From Paraburkholderia saeva (GTDB taxonomy: Bacteria; Pseudomonadota; Gammaproteobacteria; Burkholderiales; Burkholderiaceae): a stretch of 64,000 nucleotides of DNA. The stretch is from NCBI RefSeq assembly GCF_907164555.1, contig NZ_CAJQZC010000002.1:186001-250000 (forward strand), given 5' to 3'. This document shows, piece after piece, positions 1 through 8,702 of this stretch (positions within the stretch are counted from its first letter, which is position 1; the number at the start of each line of letters is the position of its first letter). The position numbers and the translations under genes are program-made. The notes under the pieces were generated by a model. The model did no database searches and was not told where the DNA came from. It worked only from the letters and a program-made list of their open reading frames with translations.

Positions 1-126
1 GTAGACCGGATACGCCGGGGCAACTGGAATGCCGATACCGACACCGATCGACACGTGCGCCTGAGCGGCAGTGGTAAGCCCCGCGCCAAGCGCGGCAGCA
101 GCGATAAACGGGACGATCTTTTTCAC
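1..126 (-). CDS. Exported protein, N-terminal part only (cut by window edge)
   Basis: Only the first 42 codons lie in the window. They begin VKKIVPFIAAAALGAG and form a classical Sec signal peptide: two Lys, a hydrophobic Ala/Leu core, and a likely AQA cleavage site near residue 22, followed by a Gly/Val/Pro-rich mature start. GTG at 124-126 is chosen because an AGGAG ribosome site sits 8 bases upstream. Short periplasmic proteins with Gly/Pro/Tyr-rich mature parts are common in Burkholderia, but the rest of this one is not visible and no function is assigned. Confidence 0.7.
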   Translation of the reverse strand, partial: MKKIVPFIAAAALGAGLTTAAQAHVSIGVGIGIPVAPAYPVY

Positions 127-352
127 TTCTATTTCTCCTGGCGGCCCGCCCCGATGGCGAGGTCGCATGACGGGCCAAGCCCTTACGATCCAATGTATCG
201 AAAAAGACTTCGCAGCGTCGATGGCATTTGTTGCAAATTGCAATGACTGCTTCAAACGCGGAAAACGCGTACGCGCCTCACGTCTCTCAAGTGGCCGCTT
301 CCCTTTCGAAAATCAAGGGTTTGCGGCAGGTCATTCGCGATCGATGACATTT

Positions 353-392
353 TTACCGGTTGCACCGCATGATTACCGGTCACATCGGTAAT
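353..392. promoter_or_regulatory. TTACCGGT repeat cluster, possible operator
   Basis: TTACCGGT occurs at 353-360 and again at 373-380, exactly 20 bases (about two helical turns) apart. The second copy is also the left arm of a perfect inverted repeat, ATTACCG (372-378), 7 bases, CGGTAAT (386-392). The cluster lies between the small minus-strand gene at 523-684 and the exported protein at 1-126, so it could control the latter. The binding protein is unknown. Confidence 0.4.
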
Positions 393-469
393 GTTTCATT
401 ACAAATTCGCTGCAGGGTCCACGCGATTTCGTTGTCTCCACACGTCGATTTATCCGCTTACGGCAGCCG

Positions 470-505
470 TAAACGCAAAGTGCCCGGCGAAACCGCCGGG
501 CACTT
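470..505 (-). terminator. Rho-independent terminator of the 53-codon gene
   Basis: A perfect 12-bp stem (AAGTGCCCGGCG at 478-489 with its complement at 494-505) and a 4-base loop. Read on the minus strand it is followed by TTTGCGTTT. It begins 18 bases after the stop codon of the small gene at 523-684. Confidence 0.65.
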
Positions 506-522
506 CTGGAGGTCAGCTTACG

Positions 523-684
523 TCACCCGACCTTCACATACGTAAATTCCCGAGAGACGCTGGGTGGCACATAGGCACCGCTAATCTGTACGCGTGGAGA
601 CAGCCGCTTCTTTTGATCCCACCAGCGGCGCCGCTGTGAGTGTGTCAGAAACCGCAAGTGCTTTCGGTAAGAAAAAATGCTCAT
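523..684 (-). CDS. Small basic protein of 53 residues, unknown
   Basis: ATG at 682-684 follows a strong GGGAGGT ribosome site 6 bases upstream, and the stop at 523-525 is followed closely by a perfect terminator hairpin. The product starts MSIFSYRKHLRFLTH and is strongly basic, with clusters QRRRWW and QKKR in its first half and an aromatic C-terminal end. No signal peptide or membrane segment is seen. The combination of ribosome site, ORF and terminator is better than expected by chance, but no family was recognised. A longer overlapping frame on the same strand (581-985) lacks a good ribosome site and is not preferred. Confidence 0.45.
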   Translation of the reverse strand: MSIFSYRKHLRFLTHSQRRRWWDQKKRLSPRVQISGAYVPPSVSREFTYVKVG

Positions 685-969
685 CGTGTACCTCCCGAAA
701 ATCTGGCTGCGCTACAGAAGAAACAACAACTGGGACTGCCGGAAATCTGAAGTGGGGATTCATTGTGAGCAGTTTTCGGACCCGGGGGCAATCCCCTGTC
801 AGATACATACGACGGCCCGTCATATCCGTCACGTAACCTTCTGAAGAATGCCCCGATGCCTCTGAAACCGGTTCACCTCCTTTGCTGGCAAGGCGCCGAC
901 ACCAACCGGCGTTAATTTGAATGCGCGATACTCGCCGTTCCGTCATTGTTCTGCCCGGAGCTGAAAACC
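685..969. other. Intergenic stretch, no gene supported
   Basis: No convincing gene was found. The only notable element is a perfect minus-strand Shine-Dalgarno sequence, AAAGGAGGTGA at 873-883, with no ATG, GTG or TTG at a usable distance. It may be fortuitous or mark a decayed gene. Confidence 0.4.
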
Positions 970-1917
970 ATGTCCCTGTCCCCAATGCCGCGTCTGGGTT
1001 TCGTCGGCGCGGGCCGGCTCGCCCACTGTCTCGCGCACGGCTTCTCGCGCGCCGGCTATCCGGTCACAGCGATTGCGAGCCGCTCGCGGGAATCCGCGCA
1101 GGCGCTCGCAGGTCAGATCGGGCATTGCACCGCGTACGACCTCCCGCAACAGGTTGTCGACGCAGCCGATATCGTCTTTTTAGCCGTCCCCGATGACAGT
1201 ATCGGTACGACAGCCCACACAGTGCGCTTCGATTCCGGCGCGCGGGGCTCCGGTGCATGGGCGCTCGTGCATTGCAGTGGCGCGTCGCCGGTGGATCTGC
1301 TCGCGCCGGCGCGTGACCAGGGCGCCTCGATCGGTGGCTTTCATCCACTCTACCTGTTCGGCGGGAATCTCGCAGATATCGAACGCATCGCGGGTTGCTC
1401 CGTCTCGATCGAGGCCGACGGCGCGCTGAAGGATGCGCTCGTCGCGCTGGCGGGCGCACTGCGCTGCCATCCACTGTCGATTCCGCCGGGCGGCCGCATG
1501 CTCTATCACGCGGCCGCGCACTACGCGGCGAGTTTCGCGCTGTGTGGCCTCGCGGAGTGCGTCGGACTCTGGCGCACGCTCGGTTTCGACGAAGACGACG
1601 CGTTGCGTGCAGTGCTGCCGATGCTCGCCGGCACGATCCAGACTGCCGGCGACAAAGGCTTGCCGGGTGCGCTGGCCGGACCGGTTTCGCGAGGCGATGC
1701 CGGGGTCGTCGAAAAGCAGCTTGCGCTCCTCGAAGGGATGGGCGGCGACCACGCCGCGCTCTACGCGCTGATGACGCGCCGCGCGGTCGCGCTGGCGCGG
1801 CGTCGGCCGGTGCCGCCAGCCGCGATCGACGCGATCGATACAGTCGTCGAAGACGCGCTCGCCCGCTCGCTCGACCGGCTGACAGGCGAGGGATCGCAGG
1901 CGGCCCGTAAGCCGTGA
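970..1917 (+). CDS. Rossmann-like and DUF2520 domain protein
   Basis: 315 residues. The N-terminus RLGFVGAGRLAHCLAHG is a GxGxxx dinucleotide-binding Rossmann motif and the next 150 residues resemble NADP-binding domains of pyrroline-5-carboxylate or 6-phosphogluconate-type dehydrogenases, with FLAVPDDSI after strand 4. The C-terminal half, with HPLYLFGG and MLYHAAAHYAASF, matches the DUF2520 helical domain. The family is a putative NADP-dependent oxidoreductase with no established substrate. ATG at 970 is preferred to the in-frame ATG at 946 because CGGAG lies 9 bases before it. It stands alone, followed by the yggT-type gene after 144 bases. Confidence 0.85.
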   Translation: MSLSPMPRLGFVGAGRLAHCLAHGFSRAGYPVTAIASRSRESAQALAGQIGHCTAYDLPQQVVDAADIVFLAVPDDSIGTTAHTVRFDSGARGSGAWALVHCSGASPVDLLAPARDQGASIGGFHPLYLFGGNLADIERIAGCSVSIEADGALKDALVALAGALRCHPLSIPPGGRMLYHAAAHYAASFALCGLAECVGLWRTLGFDEDDALRAVLPMLAGTIQTAGDKGLPGALAGPVSRGDAGVVEKQLALLEGMGGDHAALYALMTRRAVALARRRPVPPAAIDAIDTVVEDALARSLDRLTGEGSQAARKP

Positions 1918-2061
1918 TAATGTGACGACCGGCGCGAACGCAGCGGGACGAGGTGCGCGTCAAGGCGCACCCTCTGCACGCACCGGTTGTACCGCTTGCC
2001 TGACGAAGCCGGCTCGCCACGCGCGGCCGCTACGAATAACTAAAGAAGGAAAGGACACGAG

Positions 2062-2625
2062 ATGGTCGGCGATATCGCCCGTTTTCTGCTCAATACGGTT
2101 TTCACCCTGTTCGGCGCGGCGCTGCTGTTGCGCGCCTGGCTGCAGGTCGTCCGCATGCCGCCGTACAACCCGGTGTCGAACGCCGTGCTGCAGGCCACGA
2201 ACTGGATCGTGCTGCCGTTGCGGCGGATTCTTCCCAGCACACGCAACATCGACTGGGCCAGCATCGTCGCGGCCATCATCGCGGCGGTCATCTACGTTGT
2301 CGCGATGGTGTGGCTCGCTGGCGTCGATCCGCTCAGCCTGATGCCGACGCTACTGATCGTCGCGTTACTCACGGTGATCAAGTGGGCGCTCAACCTGATT
2401 ATCTGGCTGACGATCCTGATGGCGCTGCTGTCGTGGCTCAATCCACGTTCGCCGGCCATGCCGATCCTGTATCAGCTGACCGCGCCGTTTCTGAATCCGC
2501 TGCGCCGCTTCGTGCCGCAACTCGGCGGCATCGATCTCTCGCCGATCCTGCTGTTCGTGATCGTGCAGGTGTTGTTGATGGTGGTCACGCGCGCGGCCGT
2601 TTCGTTGACGCTGTTCGGGATCTGA
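2062..2625 (+). CDS. YggT family integral membrane protein
   Basis: 187 residues, almost wholly hydrophobic. It contains two repeats of the YGGT domain: residues about 8-65 with the motif NWIVLPLRRILPS, and about 100-180 with TAPFLNPLRRFVP. Four to five membrane helices are visible. YggT proteins are inner-membrane proteins of unsettled role, linked in the literature to osmotic stress and cell-division contexts. An AAGGAAAGGA ribosome site precedes the ATG. The usual neighbours are proC-like oxidoreductases, and the DUF2520 gene upstream fits that pattern. Confidence 0.88.
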   Translation: MVGDIARFLLNTVFTLFGAALLLRAWLQVVRMPPYNPVSNAVLQATNWIVLPLRRILPSTRNIDWASIVAAIIAAVIYVVAMVWLAGVDPLSLMPTLLIVALLTVIKWALNLIIWLTILMALLSWLNPRSPAMPILYQLTAPFLNPLRRFVPQLGGIDLSPILLFVIVQVLLMVVTRAAVSLTLFGI

Positions 2626-2658
2626 TTGCAATAGCGGCGCGCACTTGCGGCGCGCCGT

Positions 2659-2688
2659 TTGCGCAAATCGCGCGAAACCGCGTAAAAT
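2659..2688 (+). promoter_or_regulatory. Sigma-70 type promoter of tRNA-Gly
   Basis: TTGCGC at 2659-2664, an 18-base spacer, then TAAAAT at 2683-2688. The expected start site falls a few bases before the tRNA 5' end at 2699, as is usual for tRNA genes. Confidence 0.55.
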
Positions 2689-2698
2689 GGCGCGCTCT

Positions 2699-2773
2699 GC
2701 GGGCGTCGTATAATGGCCATTACCTCAGCTTCCCAAGCTGAAGACGTGGGTTCGATTCCCATCGCCCGCTCCA
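2699..2773 (+). tRNA. tRNA-Gly (anticodon CCC)
   Basis: The acceptor stem GCGGGCG pairs perfectly with CGCCCGC at 2763-2769; CCA is encoded at 2771-2773. The anticodon arm CAGCT-TTCCCAA-AGCTG shows anticodon CCC, and the T arm contains GTTCGAT. Total length is 75 bases including CCA. It is a single tRNA followed by its own terminator. Confidence 0.95.
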
Positions 2774-2808
2774 CATTCAGCTGATCTCCAGCGGAAATCC
2801 AGCACGAG

Positions 2809-2833
2809 GCCGCCTCATCGAAGGCGGCTTTTT
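2809..2833 (+). terminator. Terminator after tRNA-Gly
   Basis: GCCGCCT (2809-2815) pairs with AGGCGGC (2822-2828) and is followed by TTTTT. Confidence 0.75.
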
Positions 2834-2940
2834 CGTCAGGGCGACGGCAATCGCGCCGCCGTCACTATTCCCGCTGACGTATCAGGGCGCGGCGTTTGCT
2901 GACATTGCGCCCGGCGCCCTCACCCTTGCAGTCATCGACG

Positions 2941-3729
2941 ATGATCCACGACCCAAACGAATCCCGTCCGCCCGCCTCCGAAGCCGCCGACGACCTCTCC
3001 AGCGAAACCGGCGAAGCCAGCGCAACTGGCGGCCAACAGGCGCCCGAAGCGCTGCATCTGCGCCGCATCCGCAGCTTCGTCACCCGTGCGGGGCGCGTGT
3101 CGACGGGACAGCGTCGCGCGATGGACGAACTCGGTCCGCGCTTCGTCGTGCCGTTTTCCGGCGAAGCGCTCGACTGGAGTGCCGTGTTCGGTCGCGAGGC
3201 GCCGCGCGTGCTGGAGATCGGATTCGGCATGGGCGCGACGACCGCGGAAATTGCCGCGCATCGCGCCGGCGACGACTTCCTCGGCGTCGAAGTGCATGAG
3301 CCTGGCGTCGGTGCGCTGCTAAAGCTGATGGGCGAACAGTCGCTCACGAATATCCGCATCATCCAGCACGATGCGGTCGAAGTGCTCGAACAGATGATCG
3401 CGCCGGAAAGCCTCGACGGCGTGCACATCTTCTTCCCCGATCCATGGCACAAGGCGCGCCATCACAAGCGCCGCCTGATCCAGCCGAAGTTCGTCGCGCT
3501 GCTCGTGTCGCGACTCAAGCCGGGCGCCTATCTGCACTGCGCGACCGACTGGCAGAACTACGCCGAACAGATGCTCGAAGTGCTCGGTGCCGAACCCGCG
3601 CTCGAGAACACCGCAGACGGATACGCGCCGCGTCCGGAATATCGTCCTGTGACCAAATTCGAACGTCGCGGGTTGCGACTCGGACACGGCGTGTGGGATC
3701 TCGTTTTTCGCCGCCGCGCGGTTAGCTGA
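2941..3729 (+). CDS. trmB: tRNA (guanine-N7)-methyltransferase
   Basis: 262 residues. It methylates N7 of G46 in tRNA variable loops with S-adenosylmethionine. The SAM site [11 protein letters not shown], the acidic strand end [10 protein letters not shown] and the family signature [15 protein letters not shown] are all present, as is the C-terminal [11 protein letters not shown] region. The first 50 residues are a polar, Glu/Ala-rich extension usual in Burkholderia homologues. ATG at 2941 is preferred over an upstream TTG at 2896. Transcribed alone and converging on uppP. Confidence 0.95.
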   Translation: MIHDPNESRPPASEAADDLSSETGEASATGGQQAPEALHLRRIRSFVTRAGRVSTGQRRAMDELGPRFVVPFSGEALDWSAVFGREAPRVLEIGFGMGATTAEIAAHRAGDDFLGVEVHEPGVGALLKLMGEQSLTNIRIIQHDAVEVLEQMIAPESLDGVHIFFPDPWHKARHHKRRLIQPKFVALLVSRLKPGAYLHCATDWQNYAEQMLEVLGAEPALENTADGYAPRPEYRPVTKFERRGLRLGHGVWDLVFRRRAVS

Positions 3730-3754
3730 ACGCAGCCACATTTCCGTGAACAAG

Positions 3755-3780
3755 AAAAAAGGACCGCACGGTCCTTTTTT
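3755..3780. terminator. Bidirectional terminator between trmB and uppP
   Basis: AAAAAAGGACCG, a short loop and CGGTCCTTTTTT form a symmetric stem that gives a U-run on both strands between two convergent genes. Confidence 0.8.
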
Positions 3781-3803
3781 CATTCGACGTCGACTGCGCG
3801 CTT

Positions 3804-4637
3804 TCAATCGGCCCAGCTCAACCCGCCGCTATAACCGATCAGCAGGATCAGCAGGCCAAATCCGATCCGGTACCAGGCGAACGCCGTGAAATCGTGCGCG
3901 GCGATGTACCGCAACAACCAGCGTACGCACGCAAACGCGCTCACGAACGCGGCGATCAGGCCGATCGCAAAGAGGCCCAGTGCGTCGGTGGTCAGCGTGT
4001 GCCAGCTTTTGACCATCTCATAGAGCGTTGCGCCGAAGATGATCGGAATCGCGAGGAAAAACGAGAACTCGGTGGCAACGCGCCGGTCAAGACCAAACAG
4101 CATCCCGCCGATGATCGTCGAGCCCGAGCGCGACATGCCGGGCACCAGCGCGAAGCACTGCGCGACACCGACCTTGAGCGCGTCGAGCGGCGTGAGATCG
4201 TCGACTGAATGCACGCGCGGTGCCGCGCCCCGGTCACGCTGACGCGCTTCGACCCACAGGATCACGAGGCCGCCGATCACGAGCGCCAGCGCAACCGGCA
4301 CCGGCGAGAACAGCACGGCCTTGATCGCTTTTTCGAACAGCAGACCGAGCACGATCGCGGGAATCGTCGCGATGATCACGTTCAGCGTGAAACGGCGCGC
4401 CGCAGGTTGCGTCGGCAAGCCGGTCACCACGCTGCCGATCTTGCGACGGTACTCCCAGCACACGGCGAAAATCGCGCCGAGCTGGATCACGACGTCGAAC
4501 GTCTTCGCGTGGGGGGGATTGAAGTTGAGCAGACTGCCCGCAACGATCAGATGTCCGGTGCTCGACACCGGCAAAAACTCCGTCAAGCCTTCGACGACGC
4601 CGAGAATCAGCGCCTTGCAGATCAATATCCAGTCCAT
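3804..4637 (-). CDS. uppP: Undecaprenyl-diphosphatase (UppP/BacA)
   Basis: 277 residues, polytopic inner-membrane protein. It dephosphorylates undecaprenyl pyrophosphate to recycle the lipid carrier of peptidoglycan synthesis; high activity gives bacitracin resistance. The two conserved motifs are present: [15 protein letters not shown] at 16-30 (catalytic Glu region) and PGMSRSGST at 166-174. About eight hydrophobic segments are visible. The start at 4635-4637 (MDWILICK) is chosen over an upstream in-frame ATG because the family begins here. Monocistronic, converging on trmB. Confidence 0.95.
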   Translation of the reverse strand: MDWILICKALILGVVEGLTEFLPVSSTGHLIVAGSLLNFNPPHAKTFDVVIQLGAIFAVCWEYRRKIGSVVTGLPTQPAARRFTLNVIIATIPAIVLGLLFEKAIKAVLFSPVPVALALVIGGLVILWVEARQRDRGAAPRVHSVDDLTPLDALKVGVAQCFALVPGMSRSGSTIIGGMLFGLDRRVATEFSFFLAIPIIFGATLYEMVKSWHTLTTDALGLFAIGLIAAFVSAFACVRWLLRYIAAHDFTAFAWYRIGFGLLILLIGYSGGLSWAD

Positions 4638-4709
4638 CCGGGGCCTTTTTTCTGAAAGTGTTCTGATTGGGCCAGCCGGAATCGCGCGGCCCAGCCGGCC
4701 GCGCATCCG

Positions 4710-5294
4710 TCATTTCTCGACGATCTGCACACGTATGCCGTTTGTAAGAATGGTGATTGTACCGGGTTCGTAGTTAACTCCGGCAAATTGAAGCTGCTCG
4801 GGCTTGAAGGTGTAGATCGGATAGTTGGTCAGCAACTGCGTCGCGAGCACTGCCGCGGCCGCATTGATCTGCTGTGTGTAGGCCTGCACATCGCCGCTGA
4901 CCGCCACGTTATCGACGGTAGGCTGCTTCAGCACGACAGCCCGCGTGGTCGCGTCATACGCAAGCTGGCTCGAGAGCGTGAAGACGCCGTTCACCGGTTG
5001 CGGCATGAACGGACTCGCCAGCCGGGCATCGAGCTTCACGGACACGCGGTTTGTATCCGGCAGGAAGCCGACGACGGGATTCGTCAACGCGACGTCGAAC
5101 ACCTGCGAGACCGTCCGCTGATACGGAAACTTGCGCTGCACCGCCTCCTGCACCTGCTGTGGAGAGAACGTGTAGTGGTCCGGAATGAACGGAAACGTCG
5201 AAGCGGCACACGCCGCCAGCGAAACGCTGACGCCAGCCGCAGCGCACGCGGCAAGCAGGAACCGGCGCCTCGCTGGCGCAGCGGCTTGAGTCAT
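4710..5294 (-). CDS. DUF1439 (YceB-like) lipoprotein
   Basis: 194 residues. The N-terminus has Arg-Arg-Arg at 9-11, a hydrophobic stretch and a lipobox LAAC with Cys29, so a lipidated, probably outer-membrane-anchored periplasmic protein is expected; the arginine run also allows Tat export. The mature part matches the DUF1439/YceB family (YTFSPQQVQEAVQRKFPY near its start, VGFLPDTNRVSVKLD in the middle), thought to form a lipid-binding tubular fold. CAGGAGG lies 6 bases before the ATG. The function is not established. It precedes uppP on the same strand by 72 bases. Confidence 0.82.
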   Translation of the reverse strand: MTQAAAPARRRFLLAACAAAGVSVSLAACAASTFPFIPDHYTFSPQQVQEAVQRKFPYQRTVSQVFDVALTNPVVGFLPDTNRVSVKLDARLASPFMPQPVNGVFTLSSQLAYDATTRAVVLKQPTVDNVAVSGDVQAYTQQINAAAAVLATQLLTNYPIYTFKPEQLQFAGVNYEPGTITILTNGIRVQIVEK

Positions 5295-5375
5295 GCGAAA
5301 CCTCCTGTTGAAACCACGTCGAACGTGCAATACGCCGGGATGAACGACATCGCGACCATCATGCCTCGCACACGC

Positions 5376-5702
5376 TCACGATAACGATAACGAATGGACT
5401 GGCCGCGAAGGCTCGGTATCGGCTTCGAGCTGCGTGAGCCACGCAAGGGCTTCAGTGCGCGTCGTACCGCACATGTCCGTTTGCGGTTGCAGCCCGGAAC
5501 AGCACGCGGGACGCTCCGGCGCACCGAAAATCGCGCAGCGCAGATCGGCGCCGAGCTGCACGCATCGCACGCCTGCGGGCTTGCCGTCCGGCATGCCGGG
5601 AATCGGGCTCGAAATCGAAGGCGCGATGCAGCACGCGCCGCAATCGGGGCGGCACGCGTGATCCGGCACAGCAAACGGAGAAACCTGCAGGGAAGCAACC
5701 AT
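5376..5702 (-). CDS. YkgJ-type cysteine cluster protein (putative Zn/Fe chelator)
   Basis: 108 residues with nine Cys. The hallmark CxxxCxxCC is at 17-25 (CRPDCGACC), with further Cys at 47, 56, 67, 68 and 78. This matches the UPF0153/CxxCxxCC (YkgJ) family, proposed zinc- or iron-chelating domain proteins of unknown role. No signal peptide. The start MVASLQV is preceded by AGGAA; longer in-frame extensions run over the hemN upstream region and are not credible. It may share a transcript with the DUF1439 lipoprotein 81 bases downstream. Confidence 0.8.
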   Translation of the reverse strand: MVASLQVSPFAVPDHACRPDCGACCIAPSISSPIPGMPDGKPAGVRCVQLGADLRCAIFGAPERPACCSGLQPQTDMCGTTRTEALAWLTQLEADTEPSRPVHSLSLS

Positions 5703-5936
5703 CAAAGCGAAAATTCCTGAAACGCAACCATCTGACAAGGGCGAGCATCCGCCCGTCCCGCATTGTGCCATTGCCGCGCGTGCGACCTTTTTACACAATG
5801 TTCGCCCAAAGCGCTCACGTACACTCGTCGGGTTCGAAACCCCTCGCCCACAAGGCGCCCGCACGGCCCGACGCGCCTCGATCACCGGATGCCGATGGCT
5901 CGTGGTTCGTTCAGCGCCGCGCCGGCACACAACGCC

Positions 5937-7328
5937 ATGAACACTACCGACACCGACACGCTCTTTCGCCCCGACCTCCTCGCGAAATACAACGCAAACG
6001 GCCCTCGGTATACGTCCTATCCAACCGCACTTCAGTTCCGCGACGATTTCGATCTGGCCGATTACACGCGTGCCGCCGCCGATCCTCGCGCGGCACGCAC
6101 CGACCTCTCGCTGTATTTCCACATTCCCTTTTGCGACACCGTCTGCTTCTATTGCGGCTGCAACAAGGTCGTGACGAAGAACCGTGCGCATGCGCGTCCC
6201 TATCTCGACCGGTTGAAAGGCGAGATCGCGTTGCAGGCAGCATTGTTCGATACGACGCGCGTGGTGTCGCAACTACATTGGGGCGGCGGCACACCGACGT
6301 TCCTCTCGCACGATGAGATAGGCGAACTGATGGCAGCCACGCGCGAACACTTCCGGCTCGCGCCCGACTCATACGGTGAATATTCGATCGAGGTCGACCC
6401 GCGTGAAGCTTCACCGGAAACCATCGCACATCTGCGGGCGCTGGGCTTTAACCGTCTGAGTCTCGGTGTGCAGGATTTCGACCCGCGCGTGCAGCAGGCA
6501 ATCAACCGCATCCAGCCGCTGGAAATGACTCGCAGCGTCATGCGCGCGGCGCGCGCGCATGGTTTTCATTCGATCGGCGTCGATCTCATCTACGGTCTGC
6601 CACATCAAACCGTCGAGAGCTTCAGCCGCACGCTCGACACGATGCTCGCGCTCGCGCCCGACCGTCTGTCGGTATTCGGCTATGCGCACATGCCGCGCCT
6701 CTTCAAGATGCAGCGCCAGATGGATCCGGCAACGCTGCCCTCGCCGGAAGTGCGCCTCGCAATCCTGCGTCGTGTGATCGAGCGTCTGACCGACGCGGGT
6801 TACGTGTACATCGGCATGGATCACTTCGCGCTGCCCACCGACGAACTCGCACGCGCCCAGGCGCAGCGCACGCTGCATCGCAATTTCCAGGGCTACAGCA
6901 CACGGGCGGAATGCGATCTGATCGGCTTCGGCGCGTCGTCGATCGGCAAGGTCGGCGATGTCTACGCGCAGAACGAAAAAGACCTTCCCGCATGGAGCGA
7001 CGCAATCGATGCGGGTCGCCTCGCGATCACGCGCGGCGTGCGCCTGACACATGACGACCGGTTGCGTCGCGACGTCATCACGCAGTTGATGTGCAATCTC
7101 GAACTGCGTTTCGACGAATTCGACGCGACGTACGGCATCGCCTTCACCGAAGTATTCGCGCCGGAACTCGCGCGACTGCAATCGTTCGCCGACGACGGGC
7201 TGGTGTCGATCGGCGCGCGACGTCTGGGCGTGCTGGCCGCCGGCCGGATGCTGGTGCGCAATATCGCCATGGTGTTCGACCGCTACCTCGGCCAGCAGAC
7301 GCTGGAGCGGTTTTCGCGCACGCTTTGA
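5937..7328 (+). CDS. hemN: Oxygen-independent coproporphyrinogen III oxidase
   Basis: 463 residues. This radical-SAM enzyme decarboxylates coproporphyrinogen III to protoporphyrinogen IX when oxygen is scarce. The radical-SAM cluster motif is C66-x3-C70-x2-C73 (CDTVCFYC), then CNK; GGGTPTF and the C-terminal HemN domain ([18 protein letters not shown]) are present. Length and motifs fit true HemN rather than HemW. Start ATG 5937 is chosen; an earlier in-frame ATG at 5889 and the GTG/ATG positions before it lack family support. No clear FNR/Anr box was seen upstream. Confidence 0.95.
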   Translation: MNTTDTDTLFRPDLLAKYNANGPRYTSYPTALQFRDDFDLADYTRAAADPRAARTDLSLYFHIPFCDTVCFYCGCNKVVTKNRAHARPYLDRLKGEIALQAALFDTTRVVSQLHWGGGTPTFLSHDEIGELMAATREHFRLAPDSYGEYSIEVDPREASPETIAHLRALGFNRLSLGVQDFDPRVQQAINRIQPLEMTRSVMRAARAHGFHSIGVDLIYGLPHQTVESFSRTLDTMLALAPDRLSVFGYAHMPRLFKMQRQMDPATLPSPEVRLAILRRVIERLTDAGYVYIGMDHFALPTDELARAQAQRTLHRNFQGYSTRAECDLIGFGASSIGKVGDVYAQNEKDLPAWSDAIDAGRLAITRGVRLTHDDRLRRDVITQLMCNLELRFDEFDATYGIAFTEVFAPELARLQSFADDGLVSIGARRLGVLAAGRMLVRNIAMVFDRYLGQQTLERFSRTL

Positions 7329-7362
7329 GCGCCGTCGCGCCGACAGCAGAGCCGCCCGCAAC

Positions 7363-7391
7363 TTGCCCGGAGACGCGTTTTCAGCCATAAT
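7363..7391 (+). promoter_or_regulatory. Probable promoter of tRNA-Leu
   Basis: TTGCCC at 7363-7368, 17-base spacer, CATAAT at 7386-7391, about 70 bases before the tRNA. Confidence 0.45.
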
Positions 7392-7463
7392 CCGCGTTTC
7401 CCGCAGCGCTGGTTCGCCTGCTCGCGAGGGAAGTTCAAGGCAGCACTAAGGCAATACCCACAA

Positions 7464-7548
7464 GCCCAGGTGGTGAAACAGGTAGACGCAGGGGACTCAA
7501 AATCCCCCGCCGCAAGGCGTGCCGGTTCGAGTCCGGCCCTGGGCACCA
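7464..7548 (+). tRNA. tRNA-Leu (anticodon CAA)
   Basis: Class II tRNA of 85 bases with encoded CCA at 7546-7548. The acceptor stem GCCCAGG pairs with CCTGGGC at 7538-7544. The anticodon arm GGGGA-CTCAAAA-TCCCC gives anticodon CAA. A long variable arm (GCCGCAAGGC) and the T loop GTTCGAGTC are present. Confidence 0.96.
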
Positions 7549-7573
7549 GAACATTGCAACAAAAGCAGCAACG

Positions 7574-7612
7574 AAAAACCCGCGCCCATCATGACGATGT
7601 CGCGGGTTTTGT
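7574..7612. terminator. Terminator after tRNA-Leu
   Basis: AAAAACCCGCG and CGCGGGTTTTG flank a loop of about 16 bases. It works for the tRNA on the plus strand and, with its A-run, also for the LysR gene ending at 7650 on the minus strand. Confidence 0.7.
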
Positions 7613-7649
7613 TTTCTTGACGCCTGCAAACCCCTCCGGCTGTCGCCGC

Positions 7650-8576
7650 TCAGCCCACGCGCCCGCCGCCCGCCACGCCCGCGTCCCACCGGCTGAAAAG
7701 CCCCGCCAGCCAGTCGACGAACACCCGCACACGCGGCGACAACTGCCGGTGATGCGGATACATCACCGATACGGGCATCGTCGGCAACGGGTAGTCCTTC
7801 AGGACTTCGCGCACCGTGCCGTTCGCGATGGCCCGCATCGCGTGATAGCGCGGCACCTGCACGAGCCCCATTCCCGCGACACAGCACGAGAAGTACGCAT
7901 CCGCGTTCGATACCGAGACACGCCCCGGCACGTCGATCTCGCGCCTCGCGCCGTCAATCACGAATTCGAACGGCCACGCGCGCCCTGTCGCGGCCAGCGT
8001 GTAATTCACCGCCCAGTGGTCTTTCAGATCGTCGAGTGTCTGCGGTTCACCGTGACGCTCGAGATACGCGGTGCTCGCGCACGTCACCTGCGCCATTTCG
8101 GCGAGCCGGCGCGCCACCATCGTCGAATCCTTCTGCGTGCCGGCGCGCAGCACACAGTCGAACCCCTCACGCACCATGTCGACGGTGCGATCGCCAAAGC
8201 CGATGTCCAGATCCAGCTCCGGATACCGTTCGCAGAATGCGGCCAGTTCGGGCAGCACGATTTCATGCGCGAGCGTAGCCTGCATGTCCACCCGCAGCTT
8301 GCCTTTCGGCTTTACCGAAGCCTCCGTGAATACCGACTCCGTTTCCTCCAGATCGGCCAGCAGCCGCACGCAGCGCCGGTAGTAGGCGTCGCCGTCGAGC
8401 GTCGCGCTGACGCTGCGCGTCGTGCGCTGGAGCAGACGCACGCCGAGTCGCGCTTCCAGCTGCTTGATCGTGTGCGTCACGGTGGCGCGCGGCAGGCCCA
8501 GCGCGTCGGCCGCGCCCGTGAAGCTGCCCAGCTCGACGATCCGCGTGAACACCTGCATCGAACGAAAACGGTCCAT
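7650..8576 (-). CDS. LysR-family transcriptional regulator
   Basis: 308 residues. Residues 1-60 form the winged helix-turn-helix (MDRFRSMQVFTRIVE, then GSFTGAADALGLPRATVTH), and about 90-295 form the periplasmic-binding-like effector domain. The sequence belongs to the DsdA/CrgA-like LysR clade common in Burkholderia. It is divergent from a short-chain dehydrogenase gene, with a 126-base intergenic region containing an inverted repeat, so it very likely controls that gene and possibly the second dehydrogenase behind it. The inducer is unknown. Confidence 0.92.
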   Translation of the reverse strand: MDRFRSMQVFTRIVELGSFTGAADALGLPRATVTHTIKQLEARLGVRLLQRTTRSVSATLDGDAYYRRCVRLLADLEETESVFTEASVKPKGKLRVDMQATLAHEIVLPELAAFCERYPELDLDIGFGDRTVDMVREGFDCVLRAGTQKDSTMVARRLAEMAQVTCASTAYLERHGEPQTLDDLKDHWAVNYTLAATGRAWPFEFVIDGARREIDVPGRVSVSNADAYFSCCVAGMGLVQVPRYHAMRAIANGTVREVLKDYPLPTMPVSVMYPHHRQLSPRVRVFVDWLAGLFSRWDAGVAGGGRVG

Positions 8577-8592
8577 ACGATTGTTGATCCAG

Positions 8593-8611
8593 ATTGCATA
8601 GTTATGGCAAT
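8593..8611. promoter_or_regulatory. Inverted repeat, likely LysR operator
   Basis: ATTGC (8593-8597), 9 bases, GCAAT (8607-8611), with partial symmetry inside the spacer. It lies 17 bases from the LysR start and about 90 from the divergent dehydrogenase, the usual place for a LysR autoregulatory and activation site. Confidence 0.5.
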
Positions 8612-8702
8612 CCTACCGTATTTATTCAACTGGAAAGAGGGAACAGAATGCGTTCACGGCATCACTGAACCACCCTTTCGAACCTCTTCAAGGAGCAGCA
8701 CC

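Noticed and set aside
231..243. TTGCAA-A-TTGCAA repeat in the first intergenic region
   Set aside because: Short and AT-rich; could arise by chance and is not near a supported start. Not called as an operator.
581..985. 134-codon minus-strand frame overlapping the 53-codon gene
   Set aside because: No ribosome site at its start, no recognisable domain, and it runs into the DUF2520 gene region. The smaller frame has a better ribosome site and terminator.
7464..7548. Possible integration site at tRNA-Leu
   Set aside because: No integrase, no repeated tRNA end and no composition break were seen, so no mobile element is annotated.
7470..8702. Long plus-strand extension of the first SDR running from tRNA-Leu through lysR antisense
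   Set aside because: It begins inside the tRNA and lacks any domain before the SDR start at 8703, where a ribosome site is present.
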